The notes below the pieces were generated by a model. That model searched no databases and was not told the origin of the DNA. It saw only the letters and a program-made list of their open reading frames with translations. The position numbers and the translations under genes are program-made. DNA of 64,000 bases from Bdellovibrio bacteriovorus HD100 (GTDB lineage Bacteria > Bdellovibrionota > Bdellovibrionia > Bdellovibrionales > Bdellovibrionaceae): positions 930,001 through 994,000 of the forward strand of contig NC_005363.1 in assembly GCF_000196175.1 (NCBI RefSeq). The letters are read 5' to 3'. Position 1 is the first letter of the stretch; the number at the start of each line of letters is the position of its first letter. Positions 35,968-45,271 of this stretch are shown here, piece by piece.

Positions 35968-37397
35968 AGCGATTTATCCGATTCCCATGGCGAGTTTACT
36001 GGCGCTACTTCTCTTGGCAGGTAGTGGCCTTCAATGGTCTGTATCTGGCGGTCATTTCTGTTATCGATGTTCGCCACGGAGTTCGTCCATTTGTCTATAA
36101 CGAAGCCCTGCTGAATTTTTTTGTTTTCAGTATTCTTGTTTCTGCCATCACATCCTATCGTTTTGCAAAACCCATTCACCGGGTGATCCTGAAAGCTTTG
36201 CGCATTTCCAGCAAACGCACCTTCGGCAGTCTGGTGAAAGAACAAGAAGACGATCTGGCAGACGATGAAACCGCTGACATTTCCGAGCTGGAACTGGCTT
36301 TGGACCGCATTCATCGCAAGATGAAAAGCCGCAAAGCGCGCTATCTGCAGTCCCAGGAAGAATCCCAGGCCTTTATGAGCGCCGTGGCCGAGGGCCTGGT
36401 ATCGGTCAGTCTTGATGAAAAGATTCTTTATTTTAATTCTCAATTTGCCGCGCAATTCCTGTCGTCCGACCTTCTGAACGGGCAGATTCTGCGATTGAAA
36501 GACGCCATTCGTTCTTCCGATGTTTTGGAAGGCTTTGGCAAAACCATCAAGATCGGCAAGGTTCAGCGTTTCACCGTGAAACTTCCGACCTTGATCGACA
36601 ATCAGCCCCGCTTCTTTGCCGTGTCGGTGAACCCGATCCGCAATGAAAAGACGCAAGAGATTTACGGTGTTGTGGGGATCTTCCATGACATCACCGAGAT
36701 GAAACGGGCCGAGCAGATCCGCATGGATTTCGTTGGAAACGCGTCTCACGAGCTGCGCACTCCACTGACGTCCATCAAGGGCTATGTCGACACACTGAAA
36801 GAGGACGTAAAAACCGGCCAGATTCAGCAGGCCGGCAAGTTCCTGGATATTGTTTCTCGTAATATCGACCGTCTGATGGATCTGGTGAATGACATGCTTA
36901 GCATCAACACTCTGGAGGCATCAAATTCCGAGCTGAAGCTTGAAATGATTCATCCGCTGGCGATTTCTGAGCATGTGGTGTCAGAGCTGGCCGTGATGGC
37001 GGCGGAAAAAAACATCACCATCCGCGTGAACGGCGATGTGCCACCGTTTTTGGCAGATGCCCGCAAAGTGGAGCAGGTTCTGCGCAATCTGGTGTCCAAT
37101 GCCGTGAAATACATTCCCTCTGGCAAGACCATCCAGATTCGTTGGGAACGCGATATCAAAGAATACATAATTTTGCGAGTGATCGACGACGGGCAGGGCA
37201 TTCCTGAGCAACACTTGGATCGTCTGTTTGAGCGCTTCTATCGCATCGACAAGGGCCGCACCCGCGATGCCGGGGGCACCGGACTTGGTCTGGCCATTGT
37301 GAAGCATATTATGCAAAGTCACGGTGGTACGGTCGCGGTGAAGAGTATTGTCGACCAGGGATCTGAATTTATTTGCTCTTTCCCGATCCGAAAGTAA
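35964..37397 (+). CDS. phoR: PhoR-like sensor histidine kinase
   Basis: Membrane kinase of 477 residues. It has two N-terminal hydrophobic segments (about residues 12-32 and 48-66) with almost no periplasmic loop, as in PhoR. A HAMP/linker coiled coil, a PAS-like domain (FMSAVAEGLVSVSLDEKILY) and the HisKA box NASHELRTPLTSIKGY follow, with the phosphorylated His near residue 262. The ATPase domain has NLVSNAVKYIP, DDGQGIP and GGTGLGLAIVKH. The start overlaps phoB by 4 bp. Sensing is expected through PhoU and the Pst system, not a direct ligand. Confidence 0.93.
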   Translation: MKRFIRFPWRVYWRYFSWQVVAFNGLYLAVISVIDVRHGVRPFVYNEALLNFFVFSILVSAITSYRFAKPIHRVILKALRISSKRTFGSLVKEQEDDLADDETADISELELALDRIHRKMKSRKARYLQSQEESQAFMSAVAEGLVSVSLDEKILYFNSQFAAQFLSSDLLNGQILRLKDAIRSSDVLEGFGKTIKIGKVQRFTVKLPTLIDNQPRFFAVSVNPIRNEKTQEIYGVVGIFHDITEMKRAEQIRMDFVGNASHELRTPLTSIKGYVDTLKEDVKTGQIQQAGKFLDIVSRNIDRLMDLVNDMLSINTLEASNSELKLEMIHPLAISEHVVSELAVMAAEKNITIRVNGDVPPFLADARKVEQVLRNLVSNAVKYIPSGKTIQIRWERDIKEYIILRVIDDGQGIPEQHLDRLFERFYRIDKGRTRDAGGTGLGLAIVKHIMQSHGGTVAVKSIVDQGSEFICSFPIRK

Positions 37398-37407
37398 AAT
37401 TTGGGGG

Positions 37408-38298
37408 ATGAACACCGATCATCCCTTTTATCGTCATTTTGAAAAAGTCTATGGTTCCCGCTGGCCGGGCCTCTTCGCTGCCCTGCAAACCCGTGAACAA
37501 CAAGTTGCCCGGGTGAACGCGTGGAGCCCATCCGATAAAAGCACTAAATCCTGGTCTCAGTTCCCTGAGAAGTCCGAGCTCCCTGGCTGTCATTGGTTGA
37601 CGCCGGCTCATGGCTGTCAGCCCGAGCGCAATTCGGATGAACTGCTGGATATCTATATTATGGATCCGGCCAGCGTCATGGTGGCGCGGGCCTTGGACGT
37701 GCAGCCGGGTGATCGTCTTTTGGATATGTGCGCGGCCCCGGGTGGGAAAAGTCTGGTGATGATTGAATCTTTCGGGGGCGAGGGTGAGATTTTCTGCAAT
37801 GACCTTTCGCCGGAGCGTCGCGAACGCTTGAAGAAAGTCATTCAGCAGTATGTGCCGCGCGAAGTGCGCAATCGGGTGTGGGTGACTGGCAAAGACGGGG
37901 TGCAGTTTGGTTTGAAAGAGCCCGGCAGCTTTGACCGGGTTCTGCTGGATGCCCCATGTTCAGGTGAGCGCCATATTCTGGAAAATCAGGCAGCCCAAGA
38001 CGAGTGGAGCCCCCGTCGCACCGAACATCTGGCGGCACGGCAGTATTCATTGCTGGCGGCAGCCTTTCTGGCGGTGAAAGTCGGGGGGCGCATCGTTTAT
38101 TCCACGTGCTCGATCAGCCCGGCAGAAAATGACGATGTCGTTCGCAAACTTTTGAAAAAGAAAAAATCAGCGGTGAAGTTGCTGGAAGCACCTGTGGGTG
38201 TGGGCGGAGAGAGAACCGAACTGGGTGTGGCTTACATGCCCGATCAGTGTGGTTTTGGTCCTTTGTATTTTGCTGTGATCGAGAAAGTCGAAGAATAA
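37408..38298 (+). CDS. RsmB/RsmF-like RNA m5C methyltransferase (NOL1/NOP2/Sun family)
   Basis: SAM-dependent methyltransferase of 296 residues that methylates cytosine in rRNA or tRNA. The ATG at 37408 follows a G-rich stretch. Motifs: DPASVMVARALDVQPGDRLL, the SAM-binding LDMCAAPGGKSLVM, FDRVLLDAPCSGER with the TC/PC catalytic cysteine region, and YSTCSISPAENDDVV carrying the second conserved cysteine. It lacks the N-terminal NusB-like domain of RsmB and any PUA domain, so the exact target base is unclear. It lies 11 bp after phoR but may not be functionally related. Confidence 0.9.
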   Translation: MNTDHPFYRHFEKVYGSRWPGLFAALQTREQQVARVNAWSPSDKSTKSWSQFPEKSELPGCHWLTPAHGCQPERNSDELLDIYIMDPASVMVARALDVQPGDRLLDMCAAPGGKSLVMIESFGGEGEIFCNDLSPERRERLKKVIQQYVPREVRNRVWVTGKDGVQFGLKEPGSFDRVLLDAPCSGERHILENQAAQDEWSPRRTEHLAARQYSLLAAAFLAVKVGGRIVYSTCSISPAENDDVVRKLLKKKKSAVKLLEAPVGVGGERTELGVAYMPDQCGFGPLYFAVIEKVEE

Positions 38299-38323
38299 AA
38301 AAGCGAACTTTTCAGTTCGCTTT
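38299..38323. terminator. Bidirectional terminator
   Basis: AAAGCGAAC and GTTCGCTTT pair around a short loop between two convergent genes, with an A-run before and a modest T-run after. Confidence 0.8.
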
Positions 38324-38331
38324 GTGGGTGA

Positions 38332-38601
38332 CTAGTTGTCGTCTTTTTGACGGAATTTATGTTTGCGGTATTCTTCCAAAGTTAAAAAACCGTAGGTTTT
38401 TTTGCGGTAGATTTCAATGGCTTCAGCTTCAATGTCTGTCAGCACATCTTCCATGAATTCCATCGGAATCGAGCCGACTTTCATCAATTGCAGCGTGTAA
38501 AGATGAACGACCTTACGGATGAAGTCCGGCGTCTTTTCGCGCATGTTCTGGGTTTCTTGAAGCTGGGTTTCTACGATTTTTAGCAGCATATCTGTGTTCA
38601 T
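38332..38601 (-). CDS. Small cytoplasmic hypothetical protein
   Basis: Protein of 89 residues if started at the ATG at 38601; a TTG three codons earlier is possible. It is helical and charged, with no signal peptide (MNTDMLLKIVETQLQETQ, and a C-terminus rich in Lys/Arg/Asp). No family recognised. It is single and convergent with the methyltransferase. Confidence 0.65.
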   Translation of the reverse strand: MNTDMLLKIVETQLQETQNMREKTPDFIRKVVHLYTLQLMKVGSIPMEFMEDVLTDIEAEAIEIYRKKTYGFLTLEEYRKHKFRQKDDN

Positions 38602-38683
38602 ACCCTTCAAATATCGGTTTTCCTTCTTCGAACCTGAGCATCACCCATAGAAATTTGGCCCAAAGGATGAGAGACTTGGACCA

Positions 38684-39946
38684 ATGAAGGCCCTGACACA
38701 GCAAGAACTCCAGCATTTTGTCTCTTATTTTGCTCCAATTTTGGACGGCGCACAGCTGCAGGACGTGCTGGTTAATGACCGAGGTCTGGCTTTGGGTTTT
38801 CATCTGCGCGGAACCATGTATTGGATGATACTGGACCTTGTGCCAAACACCCCGATGCTGCTGCTTTTCGAGGATCAGTGTCCGTTTAAAAAGGGCCCGA
38901 AAACCAAGCCGGTCAGTCTTTTCCTGAACTCCCACGGGCGCAATTTGTATGTCACTTCCATGGCGGTGCAAGAGGCCTTCGGCCGTGTGGTTCGTCTGCA
39001 GTTGAAGAATGCCACGATGGACTGCGAACTTGAAATTCGTCTGATTCCAAAGCAATGCAATCTGATCGTCAAAGCTCACGGCAAGCAAGTGGCCTGGGAT
39101 CGTCCGTTGGATCTGTCGGCGGCGCCGGTGGTGGAAAATCCCCCCGAGCCCCGCGATCTGGCCGCCATTCACGAAGAGTGGCTGGCAGAACAATCCGGCG
39201 GCAAAAAACCAACGAATCTGGATCCGGTCGCCCAATGGGAAAAACAGAAACAGAAGGATCTGGAGAAAAAACGGAAGGCCTTAAGTGAAATCCAAAAGCA
39301 GATCGAAAGCGATCGTGAACTTTTGTGGTACGAGGCCGGTCAGTATTTGAAAACCCACGGCACACTCGAGGTGCCCGAGGATTTGCAGTCATGTGTGGAT
39401 CGCAGGCAGTCCTTAAGCTGGAACATTGAGCACTGCTTTTCCAAGGCCAAACAAATGGTCGGAAAAAAAGAGGGTGCTCGCGAGCGTCTGGATGAACTTT
39501 TGATTGAAATCCAGAAGCTTGAGGCCACGCGGTATTCGCAAAAACAAAGCAAGCCCGCTTTGGTGGATCTGATGAAAAAGGCCGAGGCTCGGGGACGCAA
39601 GTTGCACCTGGCTTCAGGTGCTTTGGCCTACTGCGGGAAGTCCGGCGCTGACAATCTGGCTCTGCTTCGGCAGGCCAAAGCTTGGGATTACTGGCTGCAT
39701 CTAAAGGATTATCCGGGTGCCCACGCCATCATCCATCGCCAGCGCGATCAGGAAATCACTCCGGCCGAAGTGCAGGAGGTCGCCGCCTGGGTGGCCCGTG
39801 AATCCCTGTCGTCCAAATCCCTGATGGTCGGTCAAAAAGTGGCGGTCGTGATCGTTGAATGCCGTTTTGTCCGTCCGATCAAGGGCGACAAATTGGGGCG
39901 CGTCACCTACCACTCGGAAAAATCGTTCCAACTGACGCTGAATTAA
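38684..39946 (+). CDS. NFACT/RqcH-family protein, shortened
   Basis: Protein of 420 residues related to RqcH/Rqc2/NEMF, which bind 60S/50S subunits carrying stalled peptidyl-tRNA. The NFACT-R (DUF814) part is clear at the C-terminus: CGKSGADNLALLRQAKAWDYWLHLKDYPGAH, followed by VAAWVARESLSSKSL and a closing basic region. A coiled coil (about residues 190-290, KQKQKDLEKKRKALSEIQKQ) precedes it. The N-terminal part is only about 140 residues, compared with roughly 200 in B. subtilis RqcH, and the intervening helix-hairpin-helix section seems missing. Where RqcH has the Asp-Arg pair needed for alanine tailing, this protein has Gly-Arg (AFGRVVRL), by my hand alignment. Confidence 0.82.
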   Translation: MKALTQQELQHFVSYFAPILDGAQLQDVLVNDRGLALGFHLRGTMYWMILDLVPNTPMLLLFEDQCPFKKGPKTKPVSLFLNSHGRNLYVTSMAVQEAFGRVVRLQLKNATMDCELEIRLIPKQCNLIVKAHGKQVAWDRPLDLSAAPVVENPPEPRDLAAIHEEWLAEQSGGKKPTNLDPVAQWEKQKQKDLEKKRKALSEIQKQIESDRELLWYEAGQYLKTHGTLEVPEDLQSCVDRRQSLSWNIEHCFSKAKQMVGKKEGARERLDELLIEIQKLEATRYSQKQSKPALVDLMKKAEARGRKLHLASGALAYCGKSGADNLALLRQAKAWDYWLHLKDYPGAHAIIHRQRDQEITPAEVQEVAAWVARESLSSKSLMVGQKVAVVIVECRFVRPIKGDKLGRVTYHSEKSFQLTLN

Positions 39947-40042
39947 ACTCTTACGCCGCGACGCTTCGGAAAAAGTAAGCAGGTACCTTTTGGGGGTAAT
40001 TCGGTCTAACATTTTCCTCTAGAATATAGAGGAGATTGCATC

Positions 40043-40987
40043 GTGATTGAAGTCAAAGATCTCACCAAAGATTATGGTCCTCGTCGGGCCATCGACAAAC
40101 TGAACTTCTCCATTTCCAAGGGTGATGTTGTGGGCTTTTTGGGTCCCAACGGAGCTGGTAAATCCACGACAATGAAAATCATCACAGGCTTCATGGCCCC
40201 AAGCCATGGCAATGCCTCTGTCGCGGGATTTGATGTTTTTGAAAATCCTTTGGAAGTTAAAAAACGCATCGGCTATCTGCCAGAGATTCCGCCGGTCTAT
40301 GCTGACATGTTTGTGCGCGATTATCTGCGCTATGTGGCAGCCCTGAAGCAAGTTCCTAAAGAAAAGATCGAAGCGTGTGTCAACAACGCCATCGAAAAAA
40401 CCAATCTGGGCGATGTACAAAAACGTCTGATCCATCACCTGTCCAAAGGTTTCAAGCAGCGCGTGGGCATTGCCCAGGCGATTGTGTCTGATCCGGAAGT
40501 TCTGATTCTGGATGAGCCGACCGTGGGCCTGGATCCAAAACAAGTGGCCGAGATCCGTGAATTGATCAAAGCCCTGAAGGGCCAGCACACCATCATCCTT
40601 TCCACTCACATCCTGCCGGAAGTGGAAGCGACTTGCGAAAAGGTGATCATCATCAATAAAGGCAAGATCGTGGCGGAAGACAGCATTCAAAATCTTTCGG
40701 CCCTGGATCAGGGGCAGGTGCGCCTGCACGTGCGACTGCGCAAGGACGTGGAAGACATGAAGAAAGTCCTTTCCAGTGTCAGTGCGGTCACAGGTGTTCA
40801 ATTGGGTGCTTCCCGCAAAGAATGGAACATTGATCTGAAAGGCGGCGAAGAGGCCGTTGAAAACGTATCGTCCCAGCTTGTAACCGGCGGTTACGGTTTG
40901 CTGGAACTGAGTCAGGCCAAACGGGATCTGGAAGATGTCTTCCTGAAACTTACATATGGTCAGCAGGAACGTGGAGGTGAGGCATGA
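40043..40987 (+). CDS. ABC transporter ATP-binding protein, GldA-like
   Basis: ATPase of 314 residues starting at GTG after GAGGAG. Walker A GPNGAGKSTT, signature LSKGFKQRVG, Walker B VLILDEPTVGLD and the switch His in STHILPEVEA are intact. The remaining C-terminal 90 residues form a regulatory domain of the type seen in DRA/CcmA/GldA-like ATPases. It overlaps the permease gene by 4 bp. With the next two genes it has the arrangement of gliding-associated GldA, GldF and GldG in Bacteroidetes; the same gene order occurs in many non-gliding bacteria. Confidence 0.9.
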   Translation: MIEVKDLTKDYGPRRAIDKLNFSISKGDVVGFLGPNGAGKSTTMKIITGFMAPSHGNASVAGFDVFENPLEVKKRIGYLPEIPPVYADMFVRDYLRYVAALKQVPKEKIEACVNNAIEKTNLGDVQKRLIHHLSKGFKQRVGIAQAIVSDPEVLILDEPTVGLDPKQVAEIRELIKALKGQHTIILSTHILPEVEATCEKVIIINKGKIVAEDSIQNLSALDQGQVRLHVRLRKDVEDMKKVLSSVSAVTGVQLGASRKEWNIDLKGGEEAVENVSSQLVTGGYGLLELSQAKRDLEDVFLKLTYGQQERGGEA

Positions 40988-41757
40988 ATCCAACAATGAC
41001 AATCTTTAAAAAAGAGCTGAAGGGTTTTTACTTCAACTCAACATTCTGGGTGATCTGCTTCCTGATGAGCCTGGTGTTCAGCTGGGTGTATCCGATTCAA
41101 TTGAATCTGTTTTCGCAGCTTTTGATGAACTACGTGATGCAACAGGGGGTTCCTCAGAACCAGTTGAACATCCATTACGGGGTGTTCCTTCGCCAGCTGT
41201 CTTATCTGAACCTGCTTTTGATCTTTGTGGTTCCCGCTTTGACGATGAAACTTTTTGCGGAAGAAAAGAAGCTTCGCACTTTTGATCTGCTTCTGACTTC
41301 ACCAGTGACATCCCTGCAGATCGTTCTGGGCAAGTACCTGGCCGCCTTGGGTGCTGTGGGTGGTCTGGTGATGCTGGCATTGTTGTACCCGGTGGCGACG
41401 TCCACTTTGGCGACGGTGAACTGGGGGCCGCTGGTTGTGGCTTTCCTGGGAATCTTCCTGGTGGGGGCTGTGTATGCGGCGATGGATCTGTTTGCGTCTT
41501 CTTTGACTGAAAACAGCATCGTGGCGTATGTGGCGTCGGTGATCTTCAACGTGTCCATCTGGTTTGTTGGCATTGGCACGGAAGTTATGGACAGCGAAGC
41601 GGCTCGCAAGATCTTTGAGCACGTTTCCCTGAGCAGTCATCTTTCCAGTCTGGTGGAAGGCACGGTGCGCTCTAATGCGCTGGTGTTCTTCTTCAGTATT
41701 ATTGTCCTGTTCTGTTTCCTGGCAGAGCGTGTTGTTGAATCCTCACGTTGGAGATAA
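40984..41757 (+). CDS. ABC-2 type permease, GldF-like
   Basis: Integral membrane protein of 257 residues with about six membrane helices (for example at residues 18-40, 70-90, 105-130, 140-165, 172-195 and 230-250). It includes the EKKLRTFDLLLTSPVTSLQIVLGKYLAAL segment typical of ABC-2 exporters. It is coupled to the ATPase gene (ATGA overlap) and followed 3 bp later by the GldG-like gene. Confidence 0.88.
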   Translation: MNPTMTIFKKELKGFYFNSTFWVICFLMSLVFSWVYPIQLNLFSQLLMNYVMQQGVPQNQLNIHYGVFLRQLSYLNLLLIFVVPALTMKLFAEEKKLRTFDLLLTSPVTSLQIVLGKYLAALGAVGGLVMLALLYPVATSTLATVNWGPLVVAFLGIFLVGAVYAAMDLFASSLTENSIVAYVASVIFNVSIWFVGIGTEVMDSEAARKIFEHVSLSSHLSSLVEGTVRSNALVFFFSIIVLFCFLAERVVESSRWR

Positions 41758-41760
41758 GTC

Positions 41761-43296
41761 ATGAGTAAATTGAGCAAAATTTCTTTCCTGTTCGCTGGGT
41801 TTTCTTTGGTCGCCATGTCCATCACTCGTTACCTATTGGGTGACTGGGTCCCGTTCTGCTGGCTGGCTTTGGGCCTGGCCGTGGTGTTTGTTCTGGTCGG
41901 GCTTATCAAGGACCGCGCTTTCTTTAAAGAGTTCTTCACCATGAAGACCACCAAAGAAGGCATGAGCATGGGGATGCTGATCCTTCTGTTGTTGGCTGTC
42001 TTGGGGGCTGTGAACTATATCGGTGCCCGTCACACTAAGACCTGGGATTTTTCTTCTGCACGGGTCAATACTTTGTCGGAGCAATCCATCAAGCTTGTTA
42101 AAAGCCTGGATTCAGACCTGAAGGTTTATTTCTTCTATAAAAAAGGTGTTGAGGGCAACGAAGAAAACCGCCGCCTGTTCCGTGAGCTGATCAAAAAGTA
42201 CCAGGATCACAGCAGCAAGGTGCAGCTGGATTTCGTGGAAGTGAATGAACGCCCGGATTTGGCGCAAGAGTACGGCGTCGACAAGGGCAGTGGTGTGGTG
42301 TTCCTGGATTACAAAGGCCGCCGCAACCGCATCGAAAAAATCGACGAGCAGGATTTTACCAGCGCACTTGTAAAGGTCACTCGCGAAAAGAACAAGACAG
42401 TTTACTTTACAGTTGGTCACGGTGAAAAAGCTTTGAGCGAAAACAAAGAGGGCTTGGGCCTGGGTTCTTTGAAATCGCTGCTTGAAAACAACCGCTACAC
42501 AGTGAAAGAGCTTTCCCTGATTCAAAATGCCAAGATTCCTGAAGATGCGGATGTGATCGTGGTGGCGGGCCCGGTTCAGGGCTTCCAGGCTTTTGAAATC
42601 GACGCGCTGGAAGGTTACCTGAAAAACGGCGGCAGTCTGTTTTTGGCGATTGAATCCCAGAACACCGCAGGTCTTGAAAAGCTGGTGGCCAAGATGGGTG
42701 TGCAGTTTGAAAACAACTACATCCTGAATCAGGTCGAAACCGTCATGGGTAAAGGCATCAATCAGGGGCCGACCATGGGTGTGATCTTCTCGATGAACAA
42801 CAAGATCACCAAGCCATTTGGACGTTCGGAAGTGACGTTGTTCCGCTATCCGCAGTCTTTGAAAAAGGTGGACATTGTTAAAGGTGTGATCGTGGATGAG
42901 CTGGTTTCCACAGCTCCGAATGCGATGGCCTTCCCATCCATGCAGATCCGCGGTGAAGGTCCCGAGGGCACCTATGCTTTGGTGGATGAGGTCAGTGGTA
43001 AATGGGCCGGGGATGAAAGTGCCAAGGACTTTACCGCGATCATCGCCGGGGACGTGGACTTCCTGACCAATCAGATGCTGTATCAGAATCTGAACCGGGA
43101 TTTAGTGCTGAATTCCATTGCGGCCCTGGCCAAAGAGGAAAATCTGATCAGCATCACGCCGAAAGAGCCTCTGGCGACACAAATGATCCTGACAGAAACC
43201 AAGTTTGGTCTTTTCTTGTTTGCTTTCATCATCCCACTTCCTATTCTTTTGTTGGGCACCAGCGTCGGTCTGTGGCTTAGAAGGAGAAATGCGTAA
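41761..43296 (+). CDS. ABC-associated GldG-like membrane protein
   Basis: Protein of 511 residues. Three N-terminal helices (residues 8-27, 31-50 and 70-90) are followed by a large extracytoplasmic part and a final helix (LFLFAFIIPLPILLLGTSVGLWL). The large part has the family pattern ARVNTLSEQSIKLVKSLDSDLKVYFFYKKG, VYFTVGHGEKAL and ADVIVVAGPVQGFQAFEIDAL, seen in GldG-type auxiliary components (ABC_transp_aux). It probably forms a complex with the adjacent ATPase and permease. The substrate is unknown. The stop overlaps the next gene (TAATG). Confidence 0.87.
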   Translation: MSKLSKISFLFAGFSLVAMSITRYLLGDWVPFCWLALGLAVVFVLVGLIKDRAFFKEFFTMKTTKEGMSMGMLILLLLAVLGAVNYIGARHTKTWDFSSARVNTLSEQSIKLVKSLDSDLKVYFFYKKGVEGNEENRRLFRELIKKYQDHSSKVQLDFVEVNERPDLAQEYGVDKGSGVVFLDYKGRRNRIEKIDEQDFTSALVKVTREKNKTVYFTVGHGEKALSENKEGLGLGSLKSLLENNRYTVKELSLIQNAKIPEDADVIVVAGPVQGFQAFEIDALEGYLKNGGSLFLAIESQNTAGLEKLVAKMGVQFENNYILNQVETVMGKGINQGPTMGVIFSMNNKITKPFGRSEVTLFRYPQSLKKVDIVKGVIVDELVSTAPNAMAFPSMQIRGEGPEGTYALVDEVSGKWAGDESAKDFTAIIAGDVDFLTNQMLYQNLNRDLVLNSIAALAKEENLISITPKEPLATQMILTETKFGLFLFAFIIPLPILLLGTSVGLWLRRRNA

Positions 43297-44279
43297 TGAA
43301 ACTCAAAGGGCGTACAATTCTTGTCATCTGTCTGCTGGTTTTTGGGGGTTATGCGGTTTACGACTTCTTCCACGAAAAAAAGATGGAAGAAAAGCGTTCG
43401 ATGGACGCACGCCTGATGACCGTGAACTTTGAACAAGTGGACTGGGTTCAGGTTGAAAAGGCAGATCAGAAGATCACCTTAAAGCGCTCCGTGGATGGCT
43501 GGAACATGGAAGAGCCTTTCAAAGATCAGGCCGACAACACAGCGGTGGATGATTTTGTCAAAGGGGCTTTCCCTGAACGTATCATTGAAACGGCCGCCGA
43601 GGGTGAAAACATCAACTGGGCCGTTTATGGTCTGGATAAACCCGCGGGTAAAGTGACTTTCAAGACCACAGCCGGCACCCAGAACGTCTTTGAAATTTCT
43701 GAAAAGCGTAATTTTGAAGACAACGTGTTTGCCCGTCGTGACGGGGAAAACAAAGTTCTGGTGGTAAATTCCATTTGGCAAAACCGCGTGAATAAAGGTG
43801 TCATGGATTTCCGTGAACGCCGCTTCCTACGCCATAAAATTGCCAGCGTGGATGAAGTCCGTCTGAAAAACCAGATGGGAACTTTTGAGATCCGCCGCGT
43901 GGAGGGTCAATGGGTGGCTCCGACGCAAAAAAATCTGAAACTGGATCAGAACAAGGTGCGTGAGTTCCTGACATCCATCGCCGATGCCAAGGCGTCTGAG
44001 ATCGTGGAAGCTAAACTTCCAGCCTTGAAGAATCTGTTTGTGATGGATCTGACCATGGCCGATAAAAAATGGAAGGCCGAAGTGGGGCAGGCGCAGGACC
44101 TGGGCATCTATGCAAAGGTCTCGGAACCTGCGCAGCAATTGAAAATGGAACCAGGCGCTTTGGATCGCTTTATCAAAGCCACTTTGGCGGACTTGCGTGA
44201 AGTGTCCGAACCAAAACAACCCAAAAAAAGTGAAGCAGAAGAATCGCAGGCCATGATGGCCGAGCAGAAAGAAAAGTAA
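43296..44279 (+). CDS. DUF4340 protein, membrane-anchored
   Basis: Protein of 327 residues with one N-terminal hydrophobic anchor (RTILVICLLVFGGYAVYDFF) and an extracytoplasmic beta-rich body with repeated units (VDWVQVEKADQKITLKRSVDGW, then VDEVRLKNQMGTFEIRRVEG), as in DUF4340. Members often accompany GldG-type ABC systems, as here. The C-terminus is rich in Lys and Glu. It is coupled to genes on both sides by 1-bp overlaps. Confidence 0.85.
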   Translation: MKLKGRTILVICLLVFGGYAVYDFFHEKKMEEKRSMDARLMTVNFEQVDWVQVEKADQKITLKRSVDGWNMEEPFKDQADNTAVDDFVKGAFPERIIETAAEGENINWAVYGLDKPAGKVTFKTTAGTQNVFEISEKRNFEDNVFARRDGENKVLVVNSIWQNRVNKGVMDFRERRFLRHKIASVDEVRLKNQMGTFEIRRVEGQWVAPTQKNLKLDQNKVREFLTSIADAKASEIVEAKLPALKNLFVMDLTMADKKWKAEVGQAQDLGIYAKVSEPAQQLKMEPGALDRFIKATLADLREVSEPKQPKKSEAEESQAMMAEQKEK

Positions 44280-45271
44280 TGCAGAAGATTGTAGTAAAAT
44301 CCCCAACGCGTGTGGATTTGGCTGGGGGCACATTGGATTTGTGGCCCCTTTATTTGTTCATCAATGGAGCTTCCACCGTCAACGTGGCCATAGATATTTA
44401 CACGGTGGCGGAACTGACTCCGCACGACGATTCCACAATCGTGCTGGAGTCCGCTGATTTGAAACTGCGCAAGGCCTACAGCAACCTGCAAGAGGCATTG
44501 GCAGATACCGATCCAAAAATGATTTTGCTGCAGACTCAGCTTCGCTACTGGATGCCAAAACAAGGTTTCACATTGAAAACCTCTTCCCAAAGCCCGGTGG
44601 GCGGGGGATTGGGCGGCAGCTCCAGTCTGACCATCAGCTTGATGAAAGCTTTTGCCCAGTTCTGTGGAAAGCCGTTTAAAGACGTGCACACCATGGTTCA
44701 CGTGGCTCACAATATTGAAGCTGAGATTCTAAACACTCCAACCGGGACCCAGGATTATTATCCGGCGGCTTCCGGGGGCATCAATGTCCTGCACTACAGT
44801 TATGACGGCATCGAACAAAAGGTGCTGCCGGTGTCGCAGACTCCGCTGGCGGAAAAGTTCATGCTGGTTTATACCGGCAAGGCTCATCATTCAGGTCTTA
44901 ACAACTTTGAAGTGATGAAGGATTCTGTTATCAAGGACCCGCGAACATTACAGGCTTTGCGTGATCTCAAAGGTATTGCCATTGAGACCGAGCATGCCAT
45001 CCGTGCCGGCAACTGGAAGGACCTGGGGGGATTGTTTAAACGCGAATTTGAAGCCCGTGTCCGCTTGGCCCCGGAATTTTCAAGTCCTGAGATCTACAAG
45101 CTAGCGGAAGTCTCTTTGCAGAATGGGGCTGAGGCTGTTAAAATTTGTGGAGCTGGGGGCGGGGGCTGTGTGCTGGTCTGGTGTCCTCCGGATAAACGTG
45201 AGGGAGTAGCCAACGCATGCCAAAAAGCCGGCTTCCAGGTGATGGACGCAAAACCCGTCGATCCCCTGTAA
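44279..45271 (+). CDS. GHMP-family sugar kinase
   Basis: Kinase of 330 residues. The N-terminus KSPTRVDLAGGTLDLWPLY matches the substrate-binding motif of sugar GHMP kinases such as heptose-7-phosphate kinase. SPVGGGLGGSSSLTISLM is the GHMP phosphate-binding loop, and GAEAVKICGAGGGGCVLVW is motif III. It probably phosphorylates a sugar for surface polysaccharide, but the substrate is not determined. It is joined to the ABC genes by TAATG overlap and overlaps the DUF429 gene by 55 bp. Confidence 0.88.
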   Translation: MQKIVVKSPTRVDLAGGTLDLWPLYLFINGASTVNVAIDIYTVAELTPHDDSTIVLESADLKLRKAYSNLQEALADTDPKMILLQTQLRYWMPKQGFTLKTSSQSPVGGGLGGSSSLTISLMKAFAQFCGKPFKDVHTMVHVAHNIEAEILNTPTGTQDYYPAASGGINVLHYSYDGIEQKVLPVSQTPLAEKFMLVYTGKAHHSGLNNFEVMKDSVIKDPRTLQALRDLKGIAIETEHAIRAGNWKDLGGLFKREFEARVRLAPEFSSPEIYKLAEVSLQNGAEAVKICGAGGGGCVLVWCPPDKREGVANACQKAGFQVMDAKPVDPL

